DNA of 64,000 bases from Amycolatopsis vastitatis (GTDB lineage: Bacteria; Actinomycetota; Actinomycetes; Mycobacteriales; Pseudonocardiaceae): positions 25,091 to 89,090 of the forward strand of contig NZ_NMUL01000063.1 of assembly GCF_002234595.1 (NCBI RefSeq). Reading direction: 5' to 3'. A program made the position numbers and the translations under genes. Of this stretch, positions 34,866 through 43,081 are shown piece after piece (position 1 is the stretch's first letter; each line of letters opens with the position of its first letter). The notes under the pieces were generated by a model. That model saw only the letters and a program-made list of their open reading frames with translations, was not told the DNA's origin and searched no databases.

Positions 34866-35516
34866 GTGAGGTTCCTGCGCCGAAGCACCACAGACACCGC
34901 CGCCGACGAGCCGGAGACGGCGGACACCGTCGACGTCGCCGGCAAGGCGTACACGCCCGGTAAGGGCAAGGCTACGCCGAAGCGCCGTGATGCGGAGGCG
35001 AAGCGGCGCGGCCCGGTGGCGCCACCGCCCACCACCATGCGCGAGGCGATGAAGCGCAACAAGGAACTGCGGAAGGCCAACCCGCAGAGCAAGGAAGAAC
35101 GCCGGGCGGCGACGAAGGCCCGCCGCGACGCCATGATGCGGGGTGACGACAGCGTCCTGCCGGCGCGTGACCGCGGGCCGGTCAAGGCGTACGTCCGCGA
35201 CCTGGTCGACAGCAGGCGCAACCTGCTCGGCCTGTTCATGCCGATGGCCGTCTTGGTGTTCCTGTCGCTCACGTTGCAGGGGTTCCCCCAGGTGCAGACG
35301 ACCATCACGTTGCTGTGCACGGTGATGCTGCTGGTGATGGCGATCGAAGGCTTCGTGAACGGCCGCAAGATCGTGAAGCTGGTGCGGGAGAAGTTCCCGA
35401 AGGAGACGGTGAGCGGCCGGACGATCGGCATGTACGCCTTCGTCCGGGCCTCCCAGATCCGGCCGCTGCGGGTGCCGAAGCCGCGGCTGAAGCCGGGCGA
35501 CCCGATCCCGAACTGA
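34866..35516 (+). CDS. DUF3043 membrane protein
   Basis: A 216-residue protein with a long basic N-terminal tail (residues 1-110, many Lys/Arg) and two membrane helices (~118-138 and ~142-162), followed by a cytoplasmic basic segment. It fits DUF3043, found next to cobT-region genes in mycobacteria (Rv2206). It is divergent from hesB. Function is unknown; the basic tail could contact RNA or lipid headgroups. Confidence 0.8.
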   Translation: MRFLRRSTTDTAADEPETADTVDVAGKAYTPGKGKATPKRRDAEAKRRGPVAPPPTTMREAMKRNKELRKANPQSKEERRAATKARRDAMMRGDDSVLPARDRGPVKAYVRDLVDSRRNLLGLFMPMAVLVFLSLTLQGFPQVQTTITLLCTVMLLVMAIEGFVNGRKIVKLVREKFPKETVSGRTIGMYAFVRASQIRPLRVPKPRLKPGDPIPN

Positions 35517-35529
35517 GCTGGTTTCCGAG

Positions 35530-35560
35530 AAGCCGGGCGAAACGGTGTTTCGCCCGGCTT
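35530..35560. terminator. Terminator hairpin after the DUF3043 gene
   Basis: AAGCCGGGCGAAAC-GGT-GTTTCGCCCGGCTT followed by TT, 13 bases after the stop; one of the few here with a short T-run. Confidence 0.8.
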
Positions 35561-35630
35561 TTCGCTGCTTGCGGCCGGAGTCACCATCGGGTCGTTAGCC
35601 AAGCAAACGATTACCGCCTAGGCTGGCGTC

Positions 35631-36620
35631 ATGGAGTTTCGTCGTCTCGGCCGCAGCGGCCTCAACGTCAGTGAGATCTCGTACGGGAACTGGCTCACCC
35701 ACGGTTCCCAGGTCGAGGAGGACCAGGCCCACGCCTGCATCAAGGCGGCGCTGGACGCCGGCATCACCACCTTCGACACCGCCGACGCCTACGCCAACAC
35801 CGCCGCCGAGTCCGTGCTCGGGCGCGGGCTCAAGGGCCAGCGGCGGGAAAGCCTGGAGATCTTCACCAAGGTCTACTGGCCCACCGGCCCCAAGGGCCCC
35901 AACGACAAGGGCCTTTCGCGCAAGCACGTCATCGAGTCCGCGAACGCGTCCCTGAAGCGGCTCGGCACCGACTACCTCGACCTCTACCAGGCGCACCGGT
36001 TCGACCGGACCGTGCCGCTGGAGGAGACCATGCTCGCCTTCGCCGACCTCGTGCGGCAGGGCAAGGTGCTCTACGTCGGCGTCTCCGAGTGGACCGCCGA
36101 GCAGATCACGCGGGGCGCGGCGCTGGCCCGGGAGCTGAAGGTCCCGTTCGTGTCGAACCAGCCGCAGTACAACATGCTCTGGCGCGTCATCGAAGACCAG
36201 GTCGTCCCGGCTTCCGAGCGCGAGGGGCTGAGCCAGATCGTCTGGTCGCCGATCGCGCAGGGCGTGCTCACCGGCAAGTACAAGCCGGGCCAGGAGTACC
36301 CCGCCGGCTCGCGGGCCACCGACGAGAAGGGTGGCGCGAACATGGTCGCCCGCTTCCTCGACGAGAACGTCCTCAAGCGCGTCGCCGAGCTGGAACCCCT
36401 CGCCAAGGACGCGGGCCTGTCCATGGCGCAGCTCGCCGTCGCGTGGGTGCTGCAGAACCCGAACGTCGCGTCCGCGATCATCGGCGCCTCGCGGCCCGAG
36501 CAGGTGCACGACAACGTCAAGGCGGCAGGCAAGAAGCTCGACGCCGACCTGCTGACCGCCATCGACGACGTCCTCGGCGACGTCGTCGAGCGCGACCCCA
36601 GCCTGACCAAGAGCCCCTAG
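35631..36620 (+). CDS. Aldo/keto reductase (AKR, KCNAB/YghZ-like)
   Basis: A 329-residue NADPH-dependent oxidoreductase with the TIM-barrel AKR pattern. The catalytic Asp-Tyr pair is in FDTADAYANT near residue 50, the Lys in FTKVYWP near 82, and the His in YQAHRFDRT near 124. It resembles the beta-subunit/YghZ subgroup. Substrate unknown; probably carbonyl detoxification. It appears to be a single gene. Its stop codon shares bases with the converging small gene at 36617. Confidence 0.92.
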   Translation: MEFRRLGRSGLNVSEISYGNWLTHGSQVEEDQAHACIKAALDAGITTFDTADAYANTAAESVLGRGLKGQRRESLEIFTKVYWPTGPKGPNDKGLSRKHVIESANASLKRLGTDYLDLYQAHRFDRTVPLEETMLAFADLVRQGKVLYVGVSEWTAEQITRGAALARELKVPFVSNQPQYNMLWRVIEDQVVPASEREGLSQIVWSPIAQGVLTGKYKPGQEYPAGSRATDEKGGANMVARFLDENVLKRVAELEPLAKDAGLSMAQLAVAWVLQNPNVASAIIGASRPEQVHDNVKAAGKKLDADLLTAIDDVLGDVVERDPSLTKSP

Positions 36621-36829
36621 TCCTGGTCGCTCCGGTCCTGGAACGGCACCCCGAGGTCGAGCCCGTCCTCGGGGGCCATCCGGGGCTCGAGCCCGAACCC
36701 GCGCAGGAGGCGGCCGGCCCCGGCCAGCCGGTCGCCGCCGCGGCCCGGCACGCGCGAGGGCGTGACACCGCGCGAGACGAGCAGGGTTTCGACGTCGTCG
36801 ATCAGCCGGTACGGGTCGTACTCACCCAC
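36617..36829 (-). CDS. Small protein downstream of purC
   Basis: Seventy residues starting at a GTG that overlaps the last eight bases of purC, so translation is probably coupled. The opening GEYDPYRLIDDVETLLVSRGV looks helical and acidic. The rest is Arg/Gly-rich and ends in a FQDRSDQD tail. Its stop shares a CTAG palindrome with the converging aldo/keto reductase gene. I do not recognise a family. Confidence 0.55.
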   Translation of the reverse strand: MGEYDPYRLIDDVETLLVSRGVTPSRVPGRGGDRLAGAGRLLRGFGLEPRMAPEDGLDLGVPFQDRSDQD

Positions 36830-37664
36830 GGACCCAGGTCTTCCCGGTGATCCGCTCGTAGACCTCCGTGTAGCGCTGCCGCGTCTGCTCGACGATGTCC
36901 GCCGGGATCTCCGGGCCGGGCGGGGTCTGGTCCCAGCCCGTGCTCCGCGACCAGTCACGCACGAACTGCTTGTCGAACGCGTGCTGCGGACGGCCCGGCT
37001 CCCAGTCGTCGGCGGGCCAGAACCGCGACGAGTCCGAGGTCAGCACCTCGTCGCCCAGGGTCAGCGTGCCGTCGGCGTCGAAGCCGAACTCCAGCTTCGT
37101 GTCGGCGATGATGACACCCTGTTTCGCAGCGTGCTCCGCGCCCTTCGTGTAGATCTCCAGCGTCAGCTCGCGAAGCCGCTTCGCGGTGTCCTCGCCGATT
37201 TCGTTCAGCACCTCGTCGAAGGTCATGAACTCGTCGTGGCCGGTGTCGGAGATCTTCGTCGTCGGCGTGAAGATCGGCTCCGGCAGCTTGGCGCCCTCGA
37301 CCAGCCCCGGCGGCAGCGCGACGCCCGAGATCTTGCCGTCCCGCTGGTACTCCCGCAGGCCGAGGCCGGCGAGGTAGCCGCGCGCGATGCACTCGACCTG
37401 GACCATCTTCAGCGGCTTGCAGCGCATCGCGCGCCCGGCGAACTCCGACGGCACGTCGGTGGTCGACACGACGTGGTTCGGGACGACGTCGCGCATCCGC
37501 TCGAACCACCACGCGGACAGCTGGTTGAGCAGCTTGCCCTTGTCCGGGATCGGCGTCGGCAGCGAGACGTCGTAGACCGAGACCCGGTCGGACGCGACCA
37601 GCAGGATGTCCCCGCCGTCGAGCTCGTACAGGTCGCGGACCTTGCCCGCGTGGATGTGCTTCAT
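36822..37664 (-). CDS. purC: SAICAR synthetase PurC
   Basis: Phosphoribosylaminoimidazole-succinocarboxamide synthase, 280 residues, in purine biosynthesis. AGKVRDLYELDGGDILLVASDRVSVYDV is the family N-terminus, VECIARGYLAG the signature segment, and IIADTKLEFGFD the nucleotide-binding end. The start ATG overlaps the stop of the GntR gene (ATGA), so purC is read from the same transcript as a regulator. Confidence 0.96.
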   Translation of the reverse strand: MKHIHAGKVRDLYELDGGDILLVASDRVSVYDVSLPTPIPDKGKLLNQLSAWWFERMRDVVPNHVVSTTDVPSEFAGRAMRCKPLKMVQVECIARGYLAGLGLREYQRDGKISGVALPPGLVEGAKLPEPIFTPTTKISDTGHDEFMTFDEVLNEIGEDTAKRLRELTLEIYTKGAEHAAKQGVIIADTKLEFGFDADGTLTLGDEVLTSDSSRFWPADDWEPGRPQHAFDKQFVRDWSRSTGWDQTPPGPEIPADIVEQTRQRYTEVYERITGKTWVRG

Positions 37665-38410
37665 TCGCCGTCCTCAGTCGTGTACTCGTAGAAAACCCAG
37701 TGGTCGGGCAAGGCGGCGGATTCACCGTACTCGACGACCGTCCCGTCGGCCGCCAGGAAGGTGCTCCGGCCGAGCAGCACCGGCGATCCCGCCGGCAGCC
37801 CCAGCTCGGCCGCCTCCTCCGCGCCCGCGCGGCCCGCCGCGTGCCGCTCCTGCGTGGTCGCGATCTTCGTGCCGAGCCGGGCCGCCGCGTGGGCCGCGGT
37901 GCCCTCGACGATCCGCTCCGCCACCAGCAGCGCCGGCGCCTTGGCCGACAGCGCGCCGTCGAACCACGACGTCGACGTCGACAGCGGCCGGGAGTCCGGC
38001 CCGTAGGTGGTACGCCGTCGGCGGATCACCGGGGCGCCCTCCTCCAGGCCCAGCGCGGCCGCGGCGCGTTCGGACGCCGGCTCGAGGGCGGCCGACCGGA
38101 TCACGGCGTAGTGGCCGGGCGGGTAGATCCGGCCCGTCCGGGCCGTGGCCGCGGTGCGGTCGCGGGCGGTGCGGTGCAGTCCGCCGCGGTCGACGACCGT
38201 GCCGACGCCGCGCACCGGGCGCACGAGCCCCTGCGTGCGGAGTGTGGCCAGCACCTTGGTGGCCGTGGCCATCGCGACGGCCCACGTGCGGGCGATCTCG
38301 CGGGCGGACGGCACTGCGTCGCCCTCCTGCAGCCGGCCGGACAGGATGTCGTCACGGATCCGGCCCGCGATCTGCAGGTACGGCGGCTCAGGGCGGTCGA
38401 GGGTGGGCAA
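37661..38410 (-). CDS. GntR/HutC-type transcriptional regulator
   Basis: A 249-residue regulator with an N-terminal winged helix-turn-helix (residues ~8-75: YLQIAGRIRDDILSGRLQEGDAVPSAREIARTW) and a C-terminal UTRA effector domain (~90-245). The start is taken as TTG 38410 with GAGGAG six bases upstream; no ATG is available nearby. It overlaps purC downstream. Three related 14-base palindromic sites lie in the divergent promoter region and fit autoregulation. Effector unknown. Confidence 0.85.
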   Translation of the reverse strand: MPTLDRPEPPYLQIAGRIRDDILSGRLQEGDAVPSAREIARTWAVAMATATKVLATLRTQGLVRPVRGVGTVVDRGGLHRTARDRTAATARTGRIYPPGHYAVIRSAALEPASERAAAALGLEEGAPVIRRRRTTYGPDSRPLSTSTSWFDGALSAKAPALLVAERIVEGTAAHAAARLGTKIATTQERHAAGRAGAEEAAELGLPAGSPVLLGRSTFLAADGTVVEYGESAALPDHWVFYEYTTEDGE

Positions 38411-38440
38411 GGCGGCTCCTCACAGGGACAACACGCACAA

Positions 38441-38454
38441 GTGTTCTAGCACGC
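38441..38454. promoter_or_regulatory. GntR-type operator, site 1
   Basis: GTGTTCTAGCACGC, 31 bases upstream of the GntR start. It shares the pattern GTGnnCTAGnACnC with the two sites at 38494 and 38518. Confidence 0.5.
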
Positions 38455-38493
38455 CGGAGGGTGACACACAAAGGCCTGTTCAGAACCACCCAG

Positions 38494-38507
38494 GTGTACT
38501 AGTACAC
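38494..38507. promoter_or_regulatory. GntR-type operator, site 2 (perfect palindrome)
   Basis: GTGTACTAGTACAC, a perfect 14-base palindrome in the divergent region between the GntR gene and the gene at 38549. Confidence 0.6.
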
Positions 38508-38517
38508 GCTCTGGACT

Positions 38518-38531
38518 GTGCTCTAGTACGC
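38518..38531. promoter_or_regulatory. GntR-type operator, site 3
   Basis: GTGCTCTAGTACGC, 24 bases (start to start) from site 2 and 17 bases before the start of the divergent gene, so binding here would block its promoter. Confidence 0.55.
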
Positions 38532-38548
38532 AAGTTACCCTCGAAAGT

Positions 38549-39007
38549 GTGTCCCCGCCCACAGCGCACTCCGGCTCCAGCGGCCCGGGCCTCGAGGAAC
38601 TCCTCGAGGAACTCCGGCGCCGCAAATGGGTCCTGCACCTGTTCGGCGGCCGCGAGGCGCCGGAGGTCTACGCGGCGGTGCACCGGTGGCCGACCTGCGC
38701 GGACGTCATCATCCTCCGCGACGAGCACCGGGCCAGCGCCTACCGGGTACCGACCTTCCCGGGCACGGACGTGTTCAGCCCGCGGGTGGTCACCTGGCAA
38801 TACCACGCCACCCCGGTCTGGACGCTGCGGGCGGTGCTCACCCTGGCCGAGCCCGGCACGCCGGGCGCGCCGCTGCAGGCGCTGCGCCCGCAGCCCGGCT
38901 GCCACATCCCGCTCGAGCTGCGGCACGACGTCACCATCCGGCCGACGAGCACCGCGCCCGAACCGGACCGGGAGGGGGACGACGGCGGCCCGCCCGCGTG
39001 CGCCTAG
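38549..39007 (+). CDS. Hypothetical protein divergent from the GntR regulator
   Basis: A 152-residue soluble protein. An N-terminal LEELLEELRRRKWVLHLFG helix precedes a central domain with CADVIILRDEHRASAYRVPTF and WQYHATPVWTLRAVLTL, and the C-terminus is Pro/Arg/Glu-rich. I do not recognise a family. The promoter contains two GntR-type sites, so it is probably in the GntR regulon. Start is GTG 38549. The end overlaps the ispD-like gene by four bases. Confidence 0.6.
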   Translation: MSPPTAHSGSSGPGLEELLEELRRRKWVLHLFGGREAPEVYAAVHRWPTCADVIILRDEHRASAYRVPTFPGTDVFSPRVVTWQYHATPVWTLRAVLTLAEPGTPGAPLQALRPQPGCHIPLELRHDVTIRPTSTAPEPDREGDDGGPPACA

Positions 39008-39687
39008 CGGGTCAGCAGCCGCTCCGCGGCCACCAGGTCGTGGGGATAGGTGATCTTGAGGTTCTCGGGAGCCCCCGGGACCCAGCGGATCGGCAGGGAG
39101 GAGAACCGCTCCATGCACGACGAAGTGTCCGTACCCACGAAGCCTTCGCGCTCGGCCTTCTCGTAGGCCTCGAGCAGCGGTCCCGCCCGGAAGCCCTGAG
39201 GCGTCTGGACGCGGATCGCGCCGGGCACCTGGGCGACCAGGTGCCCGGCATCCACCCCGACGACGTCGTCCGCGGCCAGGCCCGGCACAGCCCCCCCGTC
39301 CTCGCGTGTCCGGGCCAAAACCGCGCCGATCAGCTCGGGGTGGACCAGCGGCCGGGCCGCGTCGTGCAGCAGCACGGCGTCGACCCGGCCGCCTGTGATT
39401 CGCGGGGCGAGGTGGCGCAGCGCGTTCAGCTCGGACGCCTGCCGCGTGTCCCCGCCGTACACGATCTCGACGTTTTCGTGGCCGGCGAGCACCTCTTCGG
39501 CGAGTTCCGCGTCCTGCGGCCGGATCACCAGCACCAGCACGCCGATGCCCGGCACGCGCGCGAACGCGTCGAGGGACCACGTCACGACCCGCCGCCCGGC
39601 GAGCGGCAGGTAGACCTTGTTCAGCTTCGCTCCGACGCGGGTGCCCGCGCCGCTGGCCAGGACCACCGCGGCCGCCGTCGTCTCCAC
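39004..39687 (-). CDS. ispD: IspD-like cytidylyltransferase
   Basis: A 227-residue GT-A nucleotidyltransferase similar to 2-C-methyl-D-erythritol 4-phosphate cytidylyltransferase of the MEP isoprenoid pathway. The N-terminal VVLASGAGTRVGAKLNKVYLPL binds CTP, LHDAARPLV lies mid-protein, and ITYPHDLVAAERLL is the C-terminal signature. The usual PKQY is replaced by NKVY. No ispF or carD is nearby, so it could be a second copy or a TarI/other sugar-phosphate cytidylyltransferase. Start is ATG 39687. Confidence 0.75.
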   Translation of the reverse strand: METTAAAVVLASGAGTRVGAKLNKVYLPLAGRRVVTWSLDAFARVPGIGVLVLVIRPQDAELAEEVLAGHENVEIVYGGDTRQASELNALRHLAPRITGGRVDAVLLHDAARPLVHPELIGAVLARTREDGGAVPGLAADDVVGVDAGHLVAQVPGAIRVQTPQGFRAGPLLEAYEKAEREGFVGTDTSSCMERFSSLPIRWVPGAPENLKITYPHDLVAAERLLTR

Positions 39688-39757
39688 GAGCCGCGAGACT
39701 ACCGGTCACCCGTGCCCGGTAGGTTGGCCACAGCGTTGTCGTGGCACAGAGTGGAAA

Positions 39758-39802
39758 CCGGGGCTTCGCCCCGGGCCGGGGGCTTCGCCACCCGGAACCC
39801 CC
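39758..39802 (+). repeat. 45-bp double-hairpin element, copy B (cobT leader)
   Basis: Two stem-loops: CCGGGGC/GCCCCGG, then a GGGGGC/CCCCC stem with one mismatch. Forty-two of 45 bases match the copy inside bioB. It lies 21 bases before the cobT start, within the intergenic region. Confidence 0.8.
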
Positions 39803-39823
39803 ACAAGAGTTGAAGGGCCTGGT

Positions 39824-40900
39824 GTGGAGCCGGAAAACATCGAGTTCCCCGAGATCACCCCGCCCGACGACCACGCCCGGTCGGCGGCGATCGCGCTGCA
39901 CGGCAAGCTGGTCAAGCCCGCCGGTTCGCTCGGCCGGCTCGAGGAGCTGGGCGTCTGGATCGCCGCCTGCCAGGGCCAGTCGCCGCCGCGGCCGTTCACC
40001 CGGCCCCGCGTGGTCGTCTTCGCCGGCGACCACGGCATCGCCGCGAAGGGCGTCTCCGCCTATCCCGCCGAGGTCACCGGGCAGCTGCTGGGCACGATGC
40101 TCACCGGCGGCGCCGCGATCAACGTGCTGGCCGCCGCCGCGGGCGCGAGCGTCCGCGTGGTCGACCTGGCCGTGGACACCGAAGCGCCGGCGACCCGCTC
40201 GATCGGCGAGTTCAAGGTCCGCCGCGGTTCGGGCTCCATCGACGTCGAAGACGCGTTGACCGCCGACGAAGCCGAGGCCGCCGTCCGCGCCGGGATCGCG
40301 ATCGCCGACGCCGAGGTCGACGGCGGCGCGGACCTGCTCATCCCGGGCGACCTCGGGATCGGCAACAGCACACCGGCGTCGGTGCTCGTCGCGGCACTGA
40401 CCGGCAGCGAGCCGGTGGCCGTCGTCGGCCGCGGGTCCGGCATCGACGACAACGCCTGGATGCGCAAGGCCACCGCGGTGCGCGACGCGCTGCGCCGGGC
40501 CCGCGTGGTGCTGGCCGACCCGGTCGGCCTGCTGCGCACCACGGCGGGCGCGGACATCGCGGCGATGGCCGGCTTCCTCGCCCAGGCCGCGGTCCGCCGG
40601 ACGCCGGTGATCCTGGACGGGCTGGTGGCCTGCGCCGCGGCGCTCGTCGCCGAAGACCTCGCCCCGGGCGCACGACGCTGGTGGGTGGCGGGCCAGCGCA
40701 CGGCCGAACCCGCCCACGCCCTCGCCCTGGAACACCTCGACCTCGGCCCGCTGCTGGAGCTGGACGTCCGCCTCGGCGAAGGCACCGGCGCGGTCACGGC
40801 GTTGCCGCTGCTGATGATGGCCGCCCGCGTCCTCGCCGAGACGGCGACCCACGACCAGGCCGGGGTTTCCGGCCCGCTCGTCGCGGCCCCGGCTTCCTGA
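39824..40900 (+). CDS. cobT: Nicotinate-nucleotide:dimethylbenzimidazole phosphoribosyltransferase CobT
   Basis: Activates the lower ligand of cobalamin by moving phosphoribose from nicotinate mononucleotide to DMB; about 358 residues. The N-terminal KPAGSLGRLEELGVWIAACQ, the FAGDHGIAAKGVSAYP segment and the GDLGIGNSTPAS loop are diagnostic. RRTPVILDGLVACAAAL and GEGTGAVTALPLL complete the C-terminus. The start GTG 39824 has AAGGG nearby. No other cob gene is seen in the window; mycobacteria have cobS next to cobT. Confidence 0.93.
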   Translation: MEPENIEFPEITPPDDHARSAAIALHGKLVKPAGSLGRLEELGVWIAACQGQSPPRPFTRPRVVVFAGDHGIAAKGVSAYPAEVTGQLLGTMLTGGAAINVLAAAAGASVRVVDLAVDTEAPATRSIGEFKVRRGSGSIDVEDALTADEAEAAVRAGIAIADAEVDGGADLLIPGDLGIGNSTPASVLVAALTGSEPVAVVGRGSGIDDNAWMRKATAVRDALRRARVVLADPVGLLRTTAGADIAAMAGFLAQAAVRRTPVILDGLVACAAALVAEDLAPGARRWWVAGQRTAEPAHALALEHLDLGPLLELDVRLGEGTGAVTALPLLMMAARVLAETATHDQAGVSGPLVAAPAS

Positions 40901-40909
40901 CGAAGACGA

Positions 40910-40939
40910 AAGCGGCCCCCGGTGCACCGGGGGCCGCTT
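40910..40939. terminator. Bidirectional terminator between cobT and ilvE
   Basis: AAGCGGCCCCCGGT-GC-ACCGGGGGCCGCTT between converging genes. Confidence 0.85.
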
Positions 40940-40950
40940 CGAAACCGCTC

Positions 40951-42054
40951 TCAGCCGAGCTTGACCATCCAGTGGTCGGCGTCGGGGTGGGTGCCCTCCT
41001 GGATGCCCGTCAGCTCTTCGCGCAGCTTCATCGTCAGCGCGCCCGGCTGCCCGTCGGCGATCGTGAACTCGCCGTTGGCGTGCTTGACGTGCCCGACCGG
41101 GGTGATCACCGCCGCGGTCCCGCAGGCGAACGTCTCGGTCAGCTCACCGGACGCCGACGCCTTCTCCCACTCGTCGGTGGAGATCCGGCGTTCCTCGACC
41201 TTGTACCCGAGCCGCGAAGCCAGCTGCAGCAACGACTTGCGCGTGACGCCGGGCAGCAGCGAACCCGTCAGCTCCGGCGTCACCAGGCGCGCGTTCTCGC
41301 CGGAGCCGAAGACGAAGAACAGGTTCATCCCGCCCATCTCCTCGACCCAGCGCCGCTCCACCGCGTCGAGCCAGACCACCTGGTCGCAGCCCTTCTCCAC
41401 GGCCTGCGCCTGCGCCACGAACGACGCCGCGTAGTTGCCGGCGCACTTGGCCGCGCCGGTGCCGCCGGGCGCCGCGCGGACGTACTCCGTCGACAGCCAG
41501 ACGCTGACCGGCTTGACCCCGCCGGAGAAGTACGACCCGGCCGGGGACGCGATGACCGTGTACACGTAGTCGGCGGCCGGGCTGTTGACGCCGAGGCCGG
41601 TGGACGTCGAGATCATGAACGGCCGCAGGTACAGCGAATCACCCTGCCGGGTGGGCACCCACCGGCCGTCGACGGCGACGAGCTCCCGCAGCGACTCGAT
41701 GAAGACGTCCTCGGGCAGCTGGGGCATGGCGAGCCGCTCGGCCGACTGCCGGAACCGCGCGGCGTTGGCGTCCGGGCGGAACGACGCGATCGAGCCGTCC
41801 GGCTGGCGGTAGGCCTTGAGACCCTCGAAGATCGCCTGGCCGTAGTGCAGCACCGACGTCGCCGGGTCGAGGGTGAAGGGGGCGTACGGGCCGACCTGCG
41901 CGTCGTGCCAGCCCTCGGCTTTCGACCACTTCACGGTCACCATGTGGTCGGTGAAGTACACCCCGAACCCGGGGGCGGCGAGTACCTCCGCGACACGGTC
42001 CGCGCTCGCAGGACTCGGGTGCGGGACATGGGCGAACTGTGTCGTGGTCGTCAT
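40951..42054 (-). CDS. ilvE: Branched-chain amino acid aminotransferase IlvE
   Basis: PLP enzyme of class IV, about 367 residues, transaminating Leu, Ile and Val with their 2-oxo acids. HYGQAIFEGLKAYR is the N-terminal signature, the PLP lysine lies in the GTGAAKCAGNYAAS region, and VWLDAVERRWVEEMGGMNLFFVFG is diagnostic. The start is ATG 42054. A terminator separates it from cobT; order matches mycobacteria (cobT region, ilvE, pepB). Confidence 0.95.
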   Translation of the reverse strand: MTTTTQFAHVPHPSPASADRVAEVLAAPGFGVYFTDHMVTVKWSKAEGWHDAQVGPYAPFTLDPATSVLHYGQAIFEGLKAYRQPDGSIASFRPDANAARFRQSAERLAMPQLPEDVFIESLRELVAVDGRWVPTRQGDSLYLRPFMISTSTGLGVNSPAADYVYTVIASPAGSYFSGGVKPVSVWLSTEYVRAAPGGTGAAKCAGNYAASFVAQAQAVEKGCDQVVWLDAVERRWVEEMGGMNLFFVFGSGENARLVTPELTGSLLPGVTRKSLLQLASRLGYKVEERRISTDEWEKASASGELTETFACGTAAVITPVGHVKHANGEFTIADGQPGALTMKLREELTGIQEGTHPDADHWMVKLG

Positions 42055-42150
42055 GGCTAGACGATACCGCTTGCTCGGAGGCGCGTTAGTCGGACGTCCA
42101 TGTGTTCCGGGTTCTCCGCGCCCCGCTCGTGATGACTCTAGGATGCCCTT

Positions 42151-42450
42151 GTGACCTACCACTCCACTGAGCCGGTCCCCCGGCCCAAGAGCACCGGTGC
42201 CGACGTCAAGACGTTCGTCACCGCGGTGCTGCTGACCTTCGGCGTCGGCCTGCTCGGCATGGTCGGCTGGGCCGTGCTGGACAGCGGCTTCGGCGGGTTC
42301 CTCGGCCTGGTCGGCGGCGTCTTCGGCGTCGTCTGGTGGCGGAAGATCCACGGCAAGGCGTTCCCGAAGGTGGTCCCGACGAAGTCGGTCGTGATCCTCG
42401 CGGTCGTCAACGCCGTGCTGGCGCTGATCCTTCTCCTGACTGCGGGCTGA
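42151..42450 (+). CDS. Small two- to three-helix membrane protein
   Basis: Ninety-nine residues with membrane segments at ~22-42, ~46-62 and ~78-96, joined by a basic WWRKIHGKAFPK loop. The N-terminus is short and polar. Start is GTG 42151. It overlaps the end of the converging DUF402 gene by 44 bases. No function recognised. Confidence 0.6.
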   Translation: MTYHSTEPVPRPKSTGADVKTFVTAVLLTFGVGLLGMVGWAVLDSGFGGFLGLVGGVFGVVWWRKIHGKAFPKVVPTKSVVILAVVNAVLALILLLTAG

Positions 42451-43081
42451 GCGAGGCCAGCAGGCCGGGCGGCAGCTCGGGCGCCGGCCAGCCCGGGTCC
42501 GGGCGGAAGTCGGTGTCCGTGCCGTCGAAGGGGTAGCTGCCGCGTTCGGCCAGCGCGCCGATCCGCTCGCCCTCCGCGCGCAGCCGGTCGAACTGCTCGA
42601 GCGTCAGGCGGCCGACCTCGATCGCGGCCTCGGCCTCGTCCTCGTCGTCCCAGCGCCAGCTGCCGTCCGGGTCGACGACGACGTCCAGCACGCCGTCGAT
42701 GCGGTCCACCCCTTCCGGGCTCCGGCCGAGCGGGACCTCGAGGTTGACGTACCAGTTCGTGAACTTCCCGGCGGCGTCGAAGAACCACCAGACCGAGGAC
42801 CACTCGTCGTCGGCGATGCGCCGCAGCGTGGACGTGCGGTGCCAGAAGTCGGGGACCGGGACCCGCGGGATCAGGAACCGCTGCTCCAGGGGCGCTTCCG
42901 CCATCAAGCGCCCGTCCACGAGCCTGCTGCCCACGATCGGCGTGCCCGCCGGCAGCCAGGCGAGCAGGACGCGGCCGTCGTCGGCGAGGACGCGCAGCGG
43001 GTGGACCTGGCCGATCGAGCCGTCCGGGCGGTGGAACCGTTCGACCACGGTCTGCCCCGGCCGCCAGCGTCGATCAGTCAC
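42407..43081 (-). CDS. DUF402-domain protein
   Basis: About 224 residues with the DUF402 pattern: a WSSVWWFFDAAGKFTNWYVNLEVPLGR strand block near residue 95, then DGVLDVVVDPDGSWRWDDEDE, and a C-terminal helix. Structures of the family (YgaC-like) show a beta barrel with a metal-dependent nucleoside phosphatase-like site. The start is GTG 43081, overlapping the upstream membrane gene's end by eight bases, so the two may be coupled. Confidence 0.8.
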   Translation of the reverse strand: MTDRRWRPGQTVVERFHRPDGSIGQVHPLRVLADDGRVLLAWLPAGTPIVGSRLVDGRLMAEAPLEQRFLIPRVPVPDFWHRTSTLRRIADDEWSSVWWFFDAAGKFTNWYVNLEVPLGRSPEGVDRIDGVLDVVVDPDGSWRWDDEDEAEAAIEVGRLTLEQFDRLRAEGERIGALAERGSYPFDGTDTDFRPDPGWPAPELPPGLLASLSPQSGEGSAPARR

